Source: CAZABC01 sp964483405
GTDB lineage: Bacteria; Chloroflexota; Limnocylindria; Limnocylindrales; CSP1-4
Reading direction: 5' to 3'
NCBI GenBank assembly: GCA_964483405.1
Contig: CAZABC010000002.1
Location: forward strand, 62,001 to 126,000
DNA length: 64,000 nucleotides
Both the position numbers and the translations under genes were made by a program. This document shows, piece after piece, positions 25,173-33,300 of this stretch. The notes beneath the pieces were generated by a model, which was given only the letters and a program-made list of their open reading frames with translations, searched no databases and was not told the DNA's origin. How positions within the stretch are numbered: position 1 is the first letter of the stretch; each line of letters begins with the position of its first letter.

Positions 25173-26464
25173 CCTTCGCCGACCTCGGCCTGTCGCCCGA
25201 GCTGCTCCGCGCCGTCGAGGACGCGGGCTACACGGAGCCGACGCCGATCCAGCAGCAGGCCATCCCCGTCGTGATCGCCGGGCACGACGTCCTCGCGACG
25301 GCCCAGACCGGCACCGGCAAGACCGCCGCGTTCGTCCTGCCGATCCTCGAGCGACTCCGCGGCCACGCGAACGCGAGCTACTCGCCGGCCCGGCATCCGG
25401 TCCGCTGCCTCATCCTCACGCCGACGCGCGAGCTGGCCGTCCAGGTCGAGGAGATGGCCCGTGGCTACAGCATCCACTCGCCCCTCCGGACCGCGGTCGT
25501 CTATGGCGGCGTGCCGATCGACCCCCAGGCGAAGCAGCTCCTCGCCGGCGTCGAGATCCTCGTCGCCACGCCGGGCCGGCTCCTCGACCACATCGGCAGC
25601 CGGACGACGAACCTCGGCCAGGTCGAGATCCTCGTCCTCGACGAGGCCGACCGGATGCTCGACATGGGGTTCCTGCCCGACATCCGCCGGATCCTCGACG
25701 CCCTCCCGTCGCAGCGCCAGAACCTCCTCTTCTCGGCGACCTTCGGCGACGACGTCCGGTCGCTCGCCGACCGCCTCCTCGACGCACCGGTCCGGATCGC
25801 GGTCGCCCCGCCGAACGCGACGGCCGACCGGGTCCACCAGCTCGTGTACCCCGTCGACCGCGACCGCAAGGAGGAGCTCCTGGCCCACCTGATCCGGACG
25901 CGCGACCTCCGGCAGGTCCTCGTCTTCACCCGGACGAAGCTCGCAGCGGCGCGACTCGCGTCTTGGCTCGACCGGCGCGGGCTCGAGGCGACGGCCATCC
26001 ACGGCGACCGCAACCAGGCGGAGCGGACGAAGGCGCTCGAGGCGTTCAAGGCCGGCGAGGTCCGGGTCCTCGTCGCCACCGACGTCGCCGCCCGCGGCCT
26101 CGACATCGAAGAGCTGCCGCACGTCGTCAACTTCGAGCTCCCGTTCGACCCCGAGGACTACATCCATCGGATCGGCCGGACCGCCCGGGCCGGGCTCGAG
26201 GGCGAGGCGATCAGCCTCGTCTGCATCGACGAGGCGGACCTCCTTCGCGGCGTCCAGCGCCTCCTGAAGCAGGCGATCCCATGGACGGTGGAGGAGGGCT
26301 TCGTCCCCGACCGCAACGTCGAGCCGCGGCCCGTCCGCGTGCCCGGTGGCGCCCGCGGCGGCGGGTCGCGTGGCGGTGGGTCGCGCGACGGGAACGGAGC
26401 ACGGGGCGGTGGCTCGCGCGGCACCAGCCCCGCCCGCCGTCCCCGCTCGAGCACCTCGGCCTGA
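25169..26464 (+). CDS. DEAD-box RNA helicase, apparently with a CTG start
   Basis: 431 residues if it starts at CTG 25169. All helicase motifs are present: Q motif (FADLGLSPELL...YTEPTPIQ), AQTGTGKT, PTRELA, TPGR, DEAD, SAT, ATDVAARGLD and HRIGRTARAG. This ATP-dependent RNA-unwinding enzyme belongs to the RhlE/CshA group. The C-terminus is an RGG-like Gly/Arg/Ser tail (GGARGGGSRGGGSRDG) that probably binds RNA. No ATG or GTG occurs in frame for a long way upstream. The CTG, placed right before TFADLG and 6 nt after AGGAGG, is the best start. It is followed by the DUF1232 gene 29 bp later. Confidence 0.85.
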   Translation: MTFADLGLSPELLRAVEDAGYTEPTPIQQQAIPVVIAGHDVLATAQTGTGKTAAFVLPILERLRGHANASYSPARHPVRCLILTPTRELAVQVEEMARGYSIHSPLRTAVVYGGVPIDPQAKQLLAGVEILVATPGRLLDHIGSRTTNLGQVEILVLDEADRMLDMGFLPDIRRILDALPSQRQNLLFSATFGDDVRSLADRLLDAPVRIAVAPPNATADRVHQLVYPVDRDRKEELLAHLIRTRDLRQVLVFTRTKLAAARLASWLDRRGLEATAIHGDRNQAERTKALEAFKAGEVRVLVATDVAARGLDIEELPHVVNFELPFDPEDYIHRIGRTARAGLEGEAISLVCIDEADLLRGVQRLLKQAIPWTVEEGFVPDRNVEPRPVRVPGGARGGGSRGGGSRDGNGARGGGSRGTSPARRPRSSTSA

Positions 26465-26493
26465 CGGGCCGACCACCCGCGACGGAGGCGTCG

Positions 26494-27240
26494 ATGCCGC
26501 CGAAGGGCTTCCGCGAAGTCGTGATCCTCGTCCCCGAGGACGATCCCGGGGCCGCCGAGGCCGTACCGGGCGGGGCCTGGACCGCGCCCGGCGCCACGGC
26601 CGGCACCGACGACCCGTTCCCGACCGAGCGATGGGGCCGCCTCGTCCGGCGCCTGCCCCGCTACCTGAAGCTGGCCTGGGGTCTTGCCGGCGAGCCGCGG
26701 CTCCCGGCGGTGAAGAAGGCCGGCGTCCTGGCCGCCGCCGCCTACCTCGCCTCGCCGATCGACCTGGTGCCGGGCATCGTGCCCGTCCTCGGCCAGCTCG
26801 ACGACGTCGCCGTCGTGATGCTCGCCATCCGGGCGGCGCTCCGGGCGCTCGACGAGCCGACCCGGATGCGGCTGCTGGCCTCCGCCGGCCTCGCGCCGAC
26901 CGACCTCGACGACGACCTCACCACGATCGGCCTGTCGGCACGCTGGCTGGCCCGGCGGGGCGCCAGGCTCGGCCGACGCCTGCTCCTCCTCTCGGCGCGG
27001 GCCGCGGTCGTCGCCGGTCGGGCGGGGATCCGCGTCGGCGGCGACGTCGGCCGGCGGGTGGCGCCGCGCGTCGGGGCCGGGATCGGGGCCGGGGTATCGC
27101 TGACCCGCCGGGGCGTCGCGAGCGGCGCGTCGGCGACCGGACGCCGGATCGGGGGCATCATCCGGCGTCGCGCGGAGCCGACCGACGGCCCGCCCGGCGT
27201 TGCGGGCGCGCCCGCCGAACGGGGCGAGCCCACGTCCTGA
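26494..27240 (+). CDS. DUF1232 (YkvA) protein
   Basis: 248 residues. The DUF1232 signature is AAAYLASPIDLVPGIVPVLGQLDD at about residues 87-110, preceded by a helix rich in Arg/Leu and followed by AIRAALRALDEPTRMRLL. YkvA-type proteins are short membrane-associated proteins of unknown job. This copy has a longer C-terminus: two hydrophobic, basic stretches and glycine-rich repeats (GAGIGAGVSLTRRG) that resemble the amphipathic tails of membrane-bound proteins. GGAGG precedes the ATG at 26494. It is probably co-transcribed with the helicase. Confidence 0.75.
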   Translation: MPPKGFREVVILVPEDDPGAAEAVPGGAWTAPGATAGTDDPFPTERWGRLVRRLPRYLKLAWGLAGEPRLPAVKKAGVLAAAAYLASPIDLVPGIVPVLGQLDDVAVVMLAIRAALRALDEPTRMRLLASAGLAPTDLDDDLTTIGLSARWLARRGARLGRRLLLLSARAAVVAGRAGIRVGGDVGRRVAPRVGAGIGAGVSLTRRGVASGASATGRRIGGIIRRRAEPTDGPPGVAGAPAERGEPTS

Positions 27241-27250
27241 GCCGGACGGG

Positions 27251-28561
27251 TCAGTCGCAGGTCTGGCAGCCCGGGATCGGCTCGGTGACCGCGACGTACT
27301 CGAGCAGCTTCCGCATCAGCGGGGCCGGGTCGACCCGGCTCTGGTTCGTCAGGAGCGCCACCGCGATCCGCCGATCCGGCAGCCAGCGAACGTGACCCCG
27401 AAAGCCGGTGAACGTGCCGCTGTGACCCCAGGTCACCTGCTTGCCGATCGGGATGACCTGGACCCCCAGGCCGTACGGAACGCGCGGGAAGTGGACGGCC
27501 GTCCGGTCGACGTCCGCGATGGCGGCGGTCAGCGTCGCTCGCGACAGGACCTGGCCGCCGTACAGGGCGGCAGCCCAGCGGGCGGCATCCTCGGCCGTCC
27601 CGGCGATGGCGCCGGCGGGTCCGGCGGCGGTCACGACCGAGGTGAACGGCGAGAGGGGGTCGTCGCCACCGAGGACGCGGTGGGCGCCGGGCGTCCCGCG
27701 ATGCCCTTCCGCCAGCGGGCCGCGCGGCGACTCGGACCCCTGGACGAAGGCGTGGTCGAGATCGAGCGGGTCGAGCAGCCGGTCCCGGACGAGCCGGTCC
27801 CAGGGCGTCCCGGTCGCCCGCTCCGCGATCAGCCCGAGGTACAGGTAACCGGTGTTCGAGTAGCGCCAGAACGTGCCCGGCGGCACGCGATGGGTCATCC
27901 CGAACTCGGCCAGGATCTCCTCGGGCGTCCAGACCCGGTGGAGATCGGCGTTGAGGGCGGGCTCGATCCCCGTCTCCCGGAAGTAGTCGTTGAGGCCGCT
28001 CGTGTGGTCGAGGAGATCGCGGAGCGTCATCGCCGGGTGGAACCCGCCCTCGGGGAGCAGGTCGGCTGCCCGATCGTCGAGCGAGAGGACGCCCTCGTCG
28101 ACGAGCTGGAGGACGACGGCCGCGGTGAACGTCTTGGTGATGCTCGCGAGGGCGAAGGCCGTGTCGGGCGTCACCGGCTCGTCGGTCGCCGCATCGGCGA
28201 CACCGACCGTCCCGACCCACAGCCGGCCGTCGGGGTAGACGACCGCCGCGCTCAGCCCCGGGACCCCGGCGGCCTTCGCCCAGCGGGCGATCATCGCCTG
28301 CAGCCGCGGGTCGCCGACCGATCGCAGCGGTCGGCGCGCGGGCGGGCTGGGGCGAGCCGGGCTCGGCGAGGGCGAGGCGGCCGGCGACGGCGAGGGCGCG
28401 GGCGAGGCGGACGGCTGCGGGCTGGCGACCCCGCCGCCGGGCGGCAGCGACGCCGCGGCGACGGTCCGGTCAGGTCCGGCGCCGGCGATGAGGCCCGGGC
28501 CGGCCACGACACCGGCGACGACGAGGGCGACCAGGGCGACGAGGGCCACGAGGCGACGCAC
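27251..28561 (-). CDS. Secreted beta-lactamase-family serine hydrolase
   Basis: 436 residues with a GTG start. The N-terminal signal sequence RRLVALVALVALVVAGVVAG is followed by a Pro/Ser/Ala linker of about 50 residues. A class C beta-lactamase/DD-peptidase-like domain comes next. SITK holds the catalytic Ser and Lys, YSN (in WRYSNTGYLYL) the Tyr, and HSGTFTG replaces KTG. The family includes esterases, D-aminopeptidases and peptidoglycan-modifying enzymes, so substrate is uncertain. The C-terminus has a CQTC pair. GTG 28561 is supported by a TACACT box 6 nt upstream. It is divergent from the GreA fusion. Confidence 0.8.
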   Translation of the reverse strand: MRRLVALVALVALVVAGVVAGPGLIAGAGPDRTVAAASLPPGGGVASPQPSASPAPSPSPAASPSPSPARPSPPARRPLRSVGDPRLQAMIARWAKAAGVPGLSAAVVYPDGRLWVGTVGVADAATDEPVTPDTAFALASITKTFTAAVVLQLVDEGVLSLDDRAADLLPEGGFHPAMTLRDLLDHTSGLNDYFRETGIEPALNADLHRVWTPEEILAEFGMTHRVPPGTFWRYSNTGYLYLGLIAERATGTPWDRLVRDRLLDPLDLDHAFVQGSESPRGPLAEGHRGTPGAHRVLGGDDPLSPFTSVVTAAGPAGAIAGTAEDAARWAAALYGGQVLSRATLTAAIADVDRTAVHFPRVPYGLGVQVIPIGKQVTWGHSGTFTGFRGHVRWLPDRRIAVALLTNQSRVDPAPLMRKLLEYVAVTEPIPGCQTCD

Positions 28562-28567
28562 GCGGGG

Positions 28568-28573
28568 AGTGTA
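28568..28573 (-). promoter_or_regulatory. TACACT -10 box, leaderless serine hydrolase
   Basis: TACACT on the minus strand, 6 nt before the GTG at 28561. It faces the TACCCT box of the divergent gene within a 39-bp gap. Confidence 0.5.
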
Positions 28574-28587
28574 CGGCCCCGAGCGGG

Positions 28588-28593
28588 TACCCT
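28588..28593 (+). promoter_or_regulatory. TACCCT -10 box, leaderless GreA-fusion gene
   Basis: TACCCT, 7 nt before the ATG at 28601, with no ribosome binding site. The two divergent -10 boxes lie only 14 bp apart, so their promoters must overlap and may exclude each other. Confidence 0.5.
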
Positions 28594-28600
28594 TCGTCCG

Positions 28601-29884
28601 ATGCCGACGACCGTGACCGCCCCCGAGCTCCTCCGTGCCGTCGGGCTGCTGCCCGATGGGCCGGTGCCGTGGGGTCAGCCCGTCCCGGCGAAGGGACCCG
28701 GCGTCTACGTCGTCGAGCTGCCGGCCCCGCTGCCGACCGCGCCGATCGAGCTGACCCGGGTCGGCAAGTGGATCGAGCGGGTCCCCGACCTGCGGCTCGA
28801 CGGCGAGCGGCCGACCTCGAAGGCACTCGCGACCCGGCTCGCCGCGTTCTGGCGGGCGGACCAGCGGGTCCTGTTCGTCGGGTCCGCTCCGGCGAGCGTC
28901 GGCGGTCGCGTCGGCGCGCTCCGCAGGACCGTCCTCGGCGACCGACGCCCGTACGCCGGCGGGCACTGGCTCCACACGCTCCGCGGGCTCGAGCGGGCGC
29001 TGGTCTGGTGGGCCACGACCGACGCCCCCGAGGAGTACGAGGACGCGCTCCTCGATGCCTACGCCGCCGCGGCCGGGGTGGCACCGTCCCGTCCCGAGGC
29101 CGGAGCGGACGATCCGGTCCTCCCGTGGGCCGTCCTGCGCCGCCCGACCGGGGAGCGGCGCGCGCACGGCATCGGCGGGGCGCTCCTGCCCGAGCCGGTC
29201 GAGCCGGCGGTCCCCGCGATGACGGTCCGGGTCGTCGACCCGGCCGAGGCCCCGGCGGTCGCGACGCCGGTCGGCGGCGCACCCCGGGCACCGCGGACGC
29301 CGCGGCCGCCCCGCGATCCGGCGGCGAGGCGACCGGCGCACGGGGCGGACTCGGCCCGTCCCGGCGACCGCGACCTCGACTCAGGCGCGCAGCCGACGGC
29401 GCCGATCGCGGTGCCGGGCTCGGCGGGCGGGGTCGTGGAGCTGTCGCGCGAGGGCCACGACCGGATGCAGGCCGAGCTCCACGAGCTCCGGGTCGACCGA
29501 CGACCGGCGACGATCAAGCGCGTCGCGACGGCCCGGGAGCTCGGCGACCTCAGGGAGAACGCCGAGTACCACTCGGCCCGCGAGGAGCTCGGCTTCATCG
29601 AGGGGCGGATCCAGTCGCTCGAGGCGCGCCTGCGGAACGCCGTCATCCTCGAGGCGTCGAGCGGCGACACGGCGCTCCTCGGGTCGACCGTGACCGTCGA
29701 GATCGACGGCGAGCGCCTCGTCTACCGACTCGTGAGCACCGCCGAGGCGGACCCGTCGAACGGACGGATCTCGACGAGCTCGCCGGTCGGTCGGGCGTTG
29801 CTCGGGCGGGTCGTCGGCGACGAGGTCGTCGTCCGGATGCCGGCCGGCCACGACGTCCGCTACCGGGTGGTCGAGGTCAGCTGA
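28601..29884 (+). CDS. Fusion of GIY-YIG-like domain to transcription elongation factor GreA
   Basis: 427 residues. The C-terminal ~150 residues (from about 277) are a complete GreA: coiled-coil with the catalytic tip GDLRENAEY (D316, E319), then the FKBP-like head (STAEADPSNGRISTSSPVG, LLGRVVGDEVVVRMPAG). GreA stimulates transcript cleavage by backtracked RNA polymerase. The N-terminal ~165 residues resemble a GIY-YIG nuclease. GPGVYVVE is like GIY, RVLFVGSA is like YIG, then VGGRVGALRR (Arg), GGHWLHTL (His) and PEEYEDALL (Glu). A Pro/Ala/Arg linker of about 100 residues joins them. The GIY-YIG assignment is an inference from spacing. A TACCCT box lies 7 nt before the ATG. Confidence 0.75.
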   Translation: MPTTVTAPELLRAVGLLPDGPVPWGQPVPAKGPGVYVVELPAPLPTAPIELTRVGKWIERVPDLRLDGERPTSKALATRLAAFWRADQRVLFVGSAPASVGGRVGALRRTVLGDRRPYAGGHWLHTLRGLERALVWWATTDAPEEYEDALLDAYAAAAGVAPSRPEAGADDPVLPWAVLRRPTGERRAHGIGGALLPEPVEPAVPAMTVRVVDPAEAPAVATPVGGAPRAPRTPRPPRDPAARRPAHGADSARPGDRDLDSGAQPTAPIAVPGSAGGVVELSREGHDRMQAELHELRVDRRPATIKRVATARELGDLRENAEYHSAREELGFIEGRIQSLEARLRNAVILEASSGDTALLGSTVTVEIDGERLVYRLVSTAEADPSNGRISTSSPVGRALLGRVVGDEVVVRMPAGHDVRYRVVEVS

Positions 29885-29904
29885 GCCGTCGCGGAGGGCT
29901 CAGC
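29880..29904. terminator. Stem-loop spanning two convergent stop codons
   Basis: GCTGAGCC and GGCTCAGC pair over 8 bp with a 9-nt loop. The TGA stop codons of the GreA fusion (plus) and of the REC gene (minus) each lie inside one arm. Probably a two-way transcription end. Confidence 0.5.
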
Positions 29905-30328
29905 CCTCGGCGACCGCCGACACCCGCGCGACGAGCTCGTCCGGCTCGAGCGTGGCGGGCAGGATCCCGTCGGCGAGGCCGCCCGCTGAGCCGGGGCCGT
30001 CGCCCTGCGGTGTGCCGCGGACGAGCAGGCGGACCCCGGGGATCCGCCGCCGGAGGACCGCGAGCAGGGCCGTCCCCGCGTCGACGTCGGGGAGCCGCGG
30101 ATCGACGAGCACGACGTCCGGCGCGAGCGCCTCGCAGCAGCGGAGCGCCTCGCCGGCGTCGCCGGCCTGGCCGACGACCTCGAGTCGGCCCTCGGCGGCG
30201 AGCAGGCCGGCGAGGCTGTGGCGGACCCGGTGGTCGGCGTCGACGACGACCACGCGTCGCGCGACGGGCGGGGCGAGGGTCGGGGCGGCGGGTCGGCGGT
30301 CGGCGCGTCGGTCGATCACGCGCCCCAT
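29900..30328 (-). CDS. Stand-alone response-regulator receiver domain
   Basis: 142 residues. The receiver fold shows RRVVVVDADHRVRHSLAGLL (acidic pocket), VLVDPRLPDV with the phospho-acceptor Asp, and LLVRGTP. The conserved Lys near the fifth strand is absent (ADGILPATLEPDEL), so phosphorylation signalling may be atypical. There is no DNA-binding domain. It sits 53 bp downstream of the six-GAF kinase on the same strand and may be its partner, but the kinase is of the NarX/LiaS type that usually partners a LuxR-type regulator. Confidence 0.7.
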   Translation of the reverse strand: MGRVIDRRADRRPAAPTLAPPVARRVVVVDADHRVRHSLAGLLAAEGRLEVVGQAGDAGEALRCCEALAPDVVLVDPRLPDVDAGTALLAVLRRRIPGVRLLVRGTPQGDGPGSAGGLADGILPATLEPDELVARVSAVAEG

Positions 30329-30381
30329 GGTGGGTGGCGGGCCGGACGGCGGCGACCGGCGTGCGTCGCGTCCGGCCTACG

Positions 30382-33300
30382 TCATCCGGCCGATGCGGCG
30401 GACGGTCCGGGATCGGCGAGCGACGGCACGACCGCCGTGGCGGTCCGACCCTCGACCGGCGCGGATACCTCGATCCGGGTCCCGCCGCCGCGCCTCGACC
30501 GGACCTCGAGGTGGCCGCCGATCCGCTCGGCTCGCGCGCCCATCCCGGTCAGCCCGAGGTGGCCGTCCGGGACCGAGGCGGGATCGAACCCGCGGCCGTC
30601 GTCGACGATCGTGAGGTGGACCCGGCCCTCCACCCGGGTCAGGTCGACGGCGACGCGGGTCGCGGCCGCGTGCTTGACGACGTTGTGGAGGGCCTCCTGG
30701 GTGATCCGGTAGAGCGCGTCCTCGACCTCGATCGGGAGGCGCTCGTCGAAGAGCCGGTCGTCGATCGTCAGCTGGATCGGGACGCCGACCCGACCCTCGA
30801 CGGCCGCGCAGTGGGTCCGCAGCGCCTGGGCCAGCCCGTCGTGCTCGAGGCCGCCCGGCCGGAGCTCGAAGATGAGCGACCGCATCTCGGCCAGCGCGTC
30901 GCGCTGGAGGTCGCGCAGGATCGCCAGCTGCTCGGCCGCCCGGGCCGGGTCGCGCTCGAGCAGGACCTCGAGGGTCCGGGTCACGAGGGTCATCGAGAAC
31001 AGCGCCTGGGTCACCGAGTCGTGGAGCTCACGGGCGAGGTGGGCCCGCTCCTGGGCCGCGGCGACGTCGGCCGCCGAGCGCCGGAGCTCGCGCTCGAGCC
31101 GCTCCCGCTGCGACACGTCCCGAGCCGACCCATGGACCCCGGCGAAGGTCCCGTCGCGGAGGAAGCCGGCCGCGACGATCTCGAACGGGATGCGGGTCCC
31201 GTCCCGGTGGACCAGGACGATCGGCGTCCGAACCTCGCGCCCGGGGTCGGCCGCGGCCTCGGCGTACCGCTCGGCCGCGACCGCCATCGTCGCCGGGTCG
31301 ACGAGCACCCTGAAGTGCTGGCCGACGACCTCGGCGGCCGGCCGGCCGAGCGACCGCTCGACGGCATCGCTGATGTAGGTGAAGGTGCCGTCGGCATCGG
31401 CCGAGAAGACGATGTCGGGCTGGTTGTCGACGAGGAACCGGTAGCGCGCCTCGGACGCCGCCAGCTGCTCGTGGAGCCGGCTGTTGACGAACGCGATCGC
31501 GGCGAAGTCGGCGAAGCCCTGGAGGAGGTCGAGCTCGTCCTCGTCGAAGGCCCGCGGCGCGCGGAAGTTGACCGCGAGCGTGCCGATGACGTCACCGAAC
31601 GGCCCTCGGAGCGGCGCGGCCGCCATGCCCCGCAGGCCCATCCGCTCGGCCGTCGCGATGTCGGCGGGACTGTGCGGGGTGATCCGCGGGTCGACGAGGT
31701 AATCCTCGGTCCAGACGACCGTGTCCGTCGTCGCGGCGAGGCCGTTGATGCCCCCGACGAGCGGGAAGCGCATCGCCCGGATCCAGTCGTGCGTCGCCGC
31801 GTCGGTCGCGCCAGTGAGGACGGCCGGCACGAGGTGGGTCCCGTCCTCGGCCAGGAAGGTCAGGTGCGCACCGTCCGACCCGAGGAGCCGGCTGACATCC
31901 CCGACGATCCGCTCGAGCACCTCGGCCGGCTCGCGCAGGGCGGCGATGCCGGCCGCGATCCCGCGGAGCGACTTCTCCCGCTCGACCCGCCGAGCGAGCA
32001 GCCCACCCGATCGCTCGAGCTGCTCGATGAGCCGGGCGTTGGCGATCGCGATCGAGGCCTGCTGGGCGAGCGACGAGAGCCGGTCGGCGTCGACCTGGCC
32101 GTACGCGCCGGCCCGTCGCGACTCGACGAGGAGGGCGCCGATCGGATCGTCCCCATCCACGAGCGGCGCAGCGAGGACCGATCGGAAGCCGTGCTGGCGG
32201 ATGTAGCGGTCGGTCCCGCGGCGGTGGCGGAACCGGCGGTCGCGCAGGTAGTCGTCGGTCCAGAACGGGCCGCGGTCGGCCAGCGCCCGGCCGACGACGC
32301 CGTAGCCGGGCAGGATCGGGTCGCTCGGCGGGCCGGTCGTCGTGCCCGACGCGTCGACCCAGGTCCAACCGGGCCCGATCCCCGAGCGCGCCTCGAGGTA
32401 GATGGCCGCCCGGTCCGAGGCGAGCAGCCGGCCGGCCTCGGCGCAGATCCGCTCGAGGATCACCGCCGGGTCGCGGACGCTCGTGATCCGGGCGGCGATC
32501 TCGCGGAGCGTCCGCTCCGCCTCCGCGCTCCGGGCGAGGGCGGCCCCGGACGCCTCGAGGCGGTCGATGAGCCGGGCGTTCGCGATCGCGATCGAGGCCT
32601 GGTCGGCCAGCGCCTGGAGGAGCGCGCCGTCCTCGTCGTCGAAGGCGTCGGCCCGGCGGCTGACGACCGTCATCGCCCCGACCGCTCGCTCTTCCATGAC
32701 GAGGGGAGCCGAGATCGCCGAGCGGATCCCATGCTTGACGAGGAACGCATCGATGCCGGCCCCGTGCTCGAACCGTCGGTCGGCGAGATAGTCCCCCGTC
32801 CGGACGGCCCGGCGCTGCTTGAAGGCGAGCCCGGACACGCCGACGCCGGGGACGACGATCGGCGACCCCGGCGCACCCGTCGGTGGTCGCGGCAGCGAGG
32901 TGCTCCCGGCGTACTCCGACGGGCCGCCGCCGACCGCCAGGCCGATCTCGGCGTAGTCGCCGCGGAGGAGCTTCTCGGCCGCCGTGATCGTCCGGCTGAT
33001 GACCTCGCGCGGGTCGCGGAGGGCCGTCACCGTCGCCGCGATCTCGCGGAGCGTCCGCTCGGCCTCGGCCCGCCGACCGAGCTCGCCCCGCGAGGCGTCG
33101 AGGGCGACGATGAGGCGGGCCGTCGTCAGGGCGGCCGCCGCCTGCCCGGCCAGCGCCTCGAGCAGGTCCGCGTCGAGCTCGTCGTAGGCGTCGGTGACGC
33201 TCGTGCCGACCTGGAGCACGCCAAGCAGACCGGTCTCGCCGACGACCGGCGCGGCGATGACCGACCGCAGGCCGGAGGCGCGGATGAACGCGTCGGCGGA

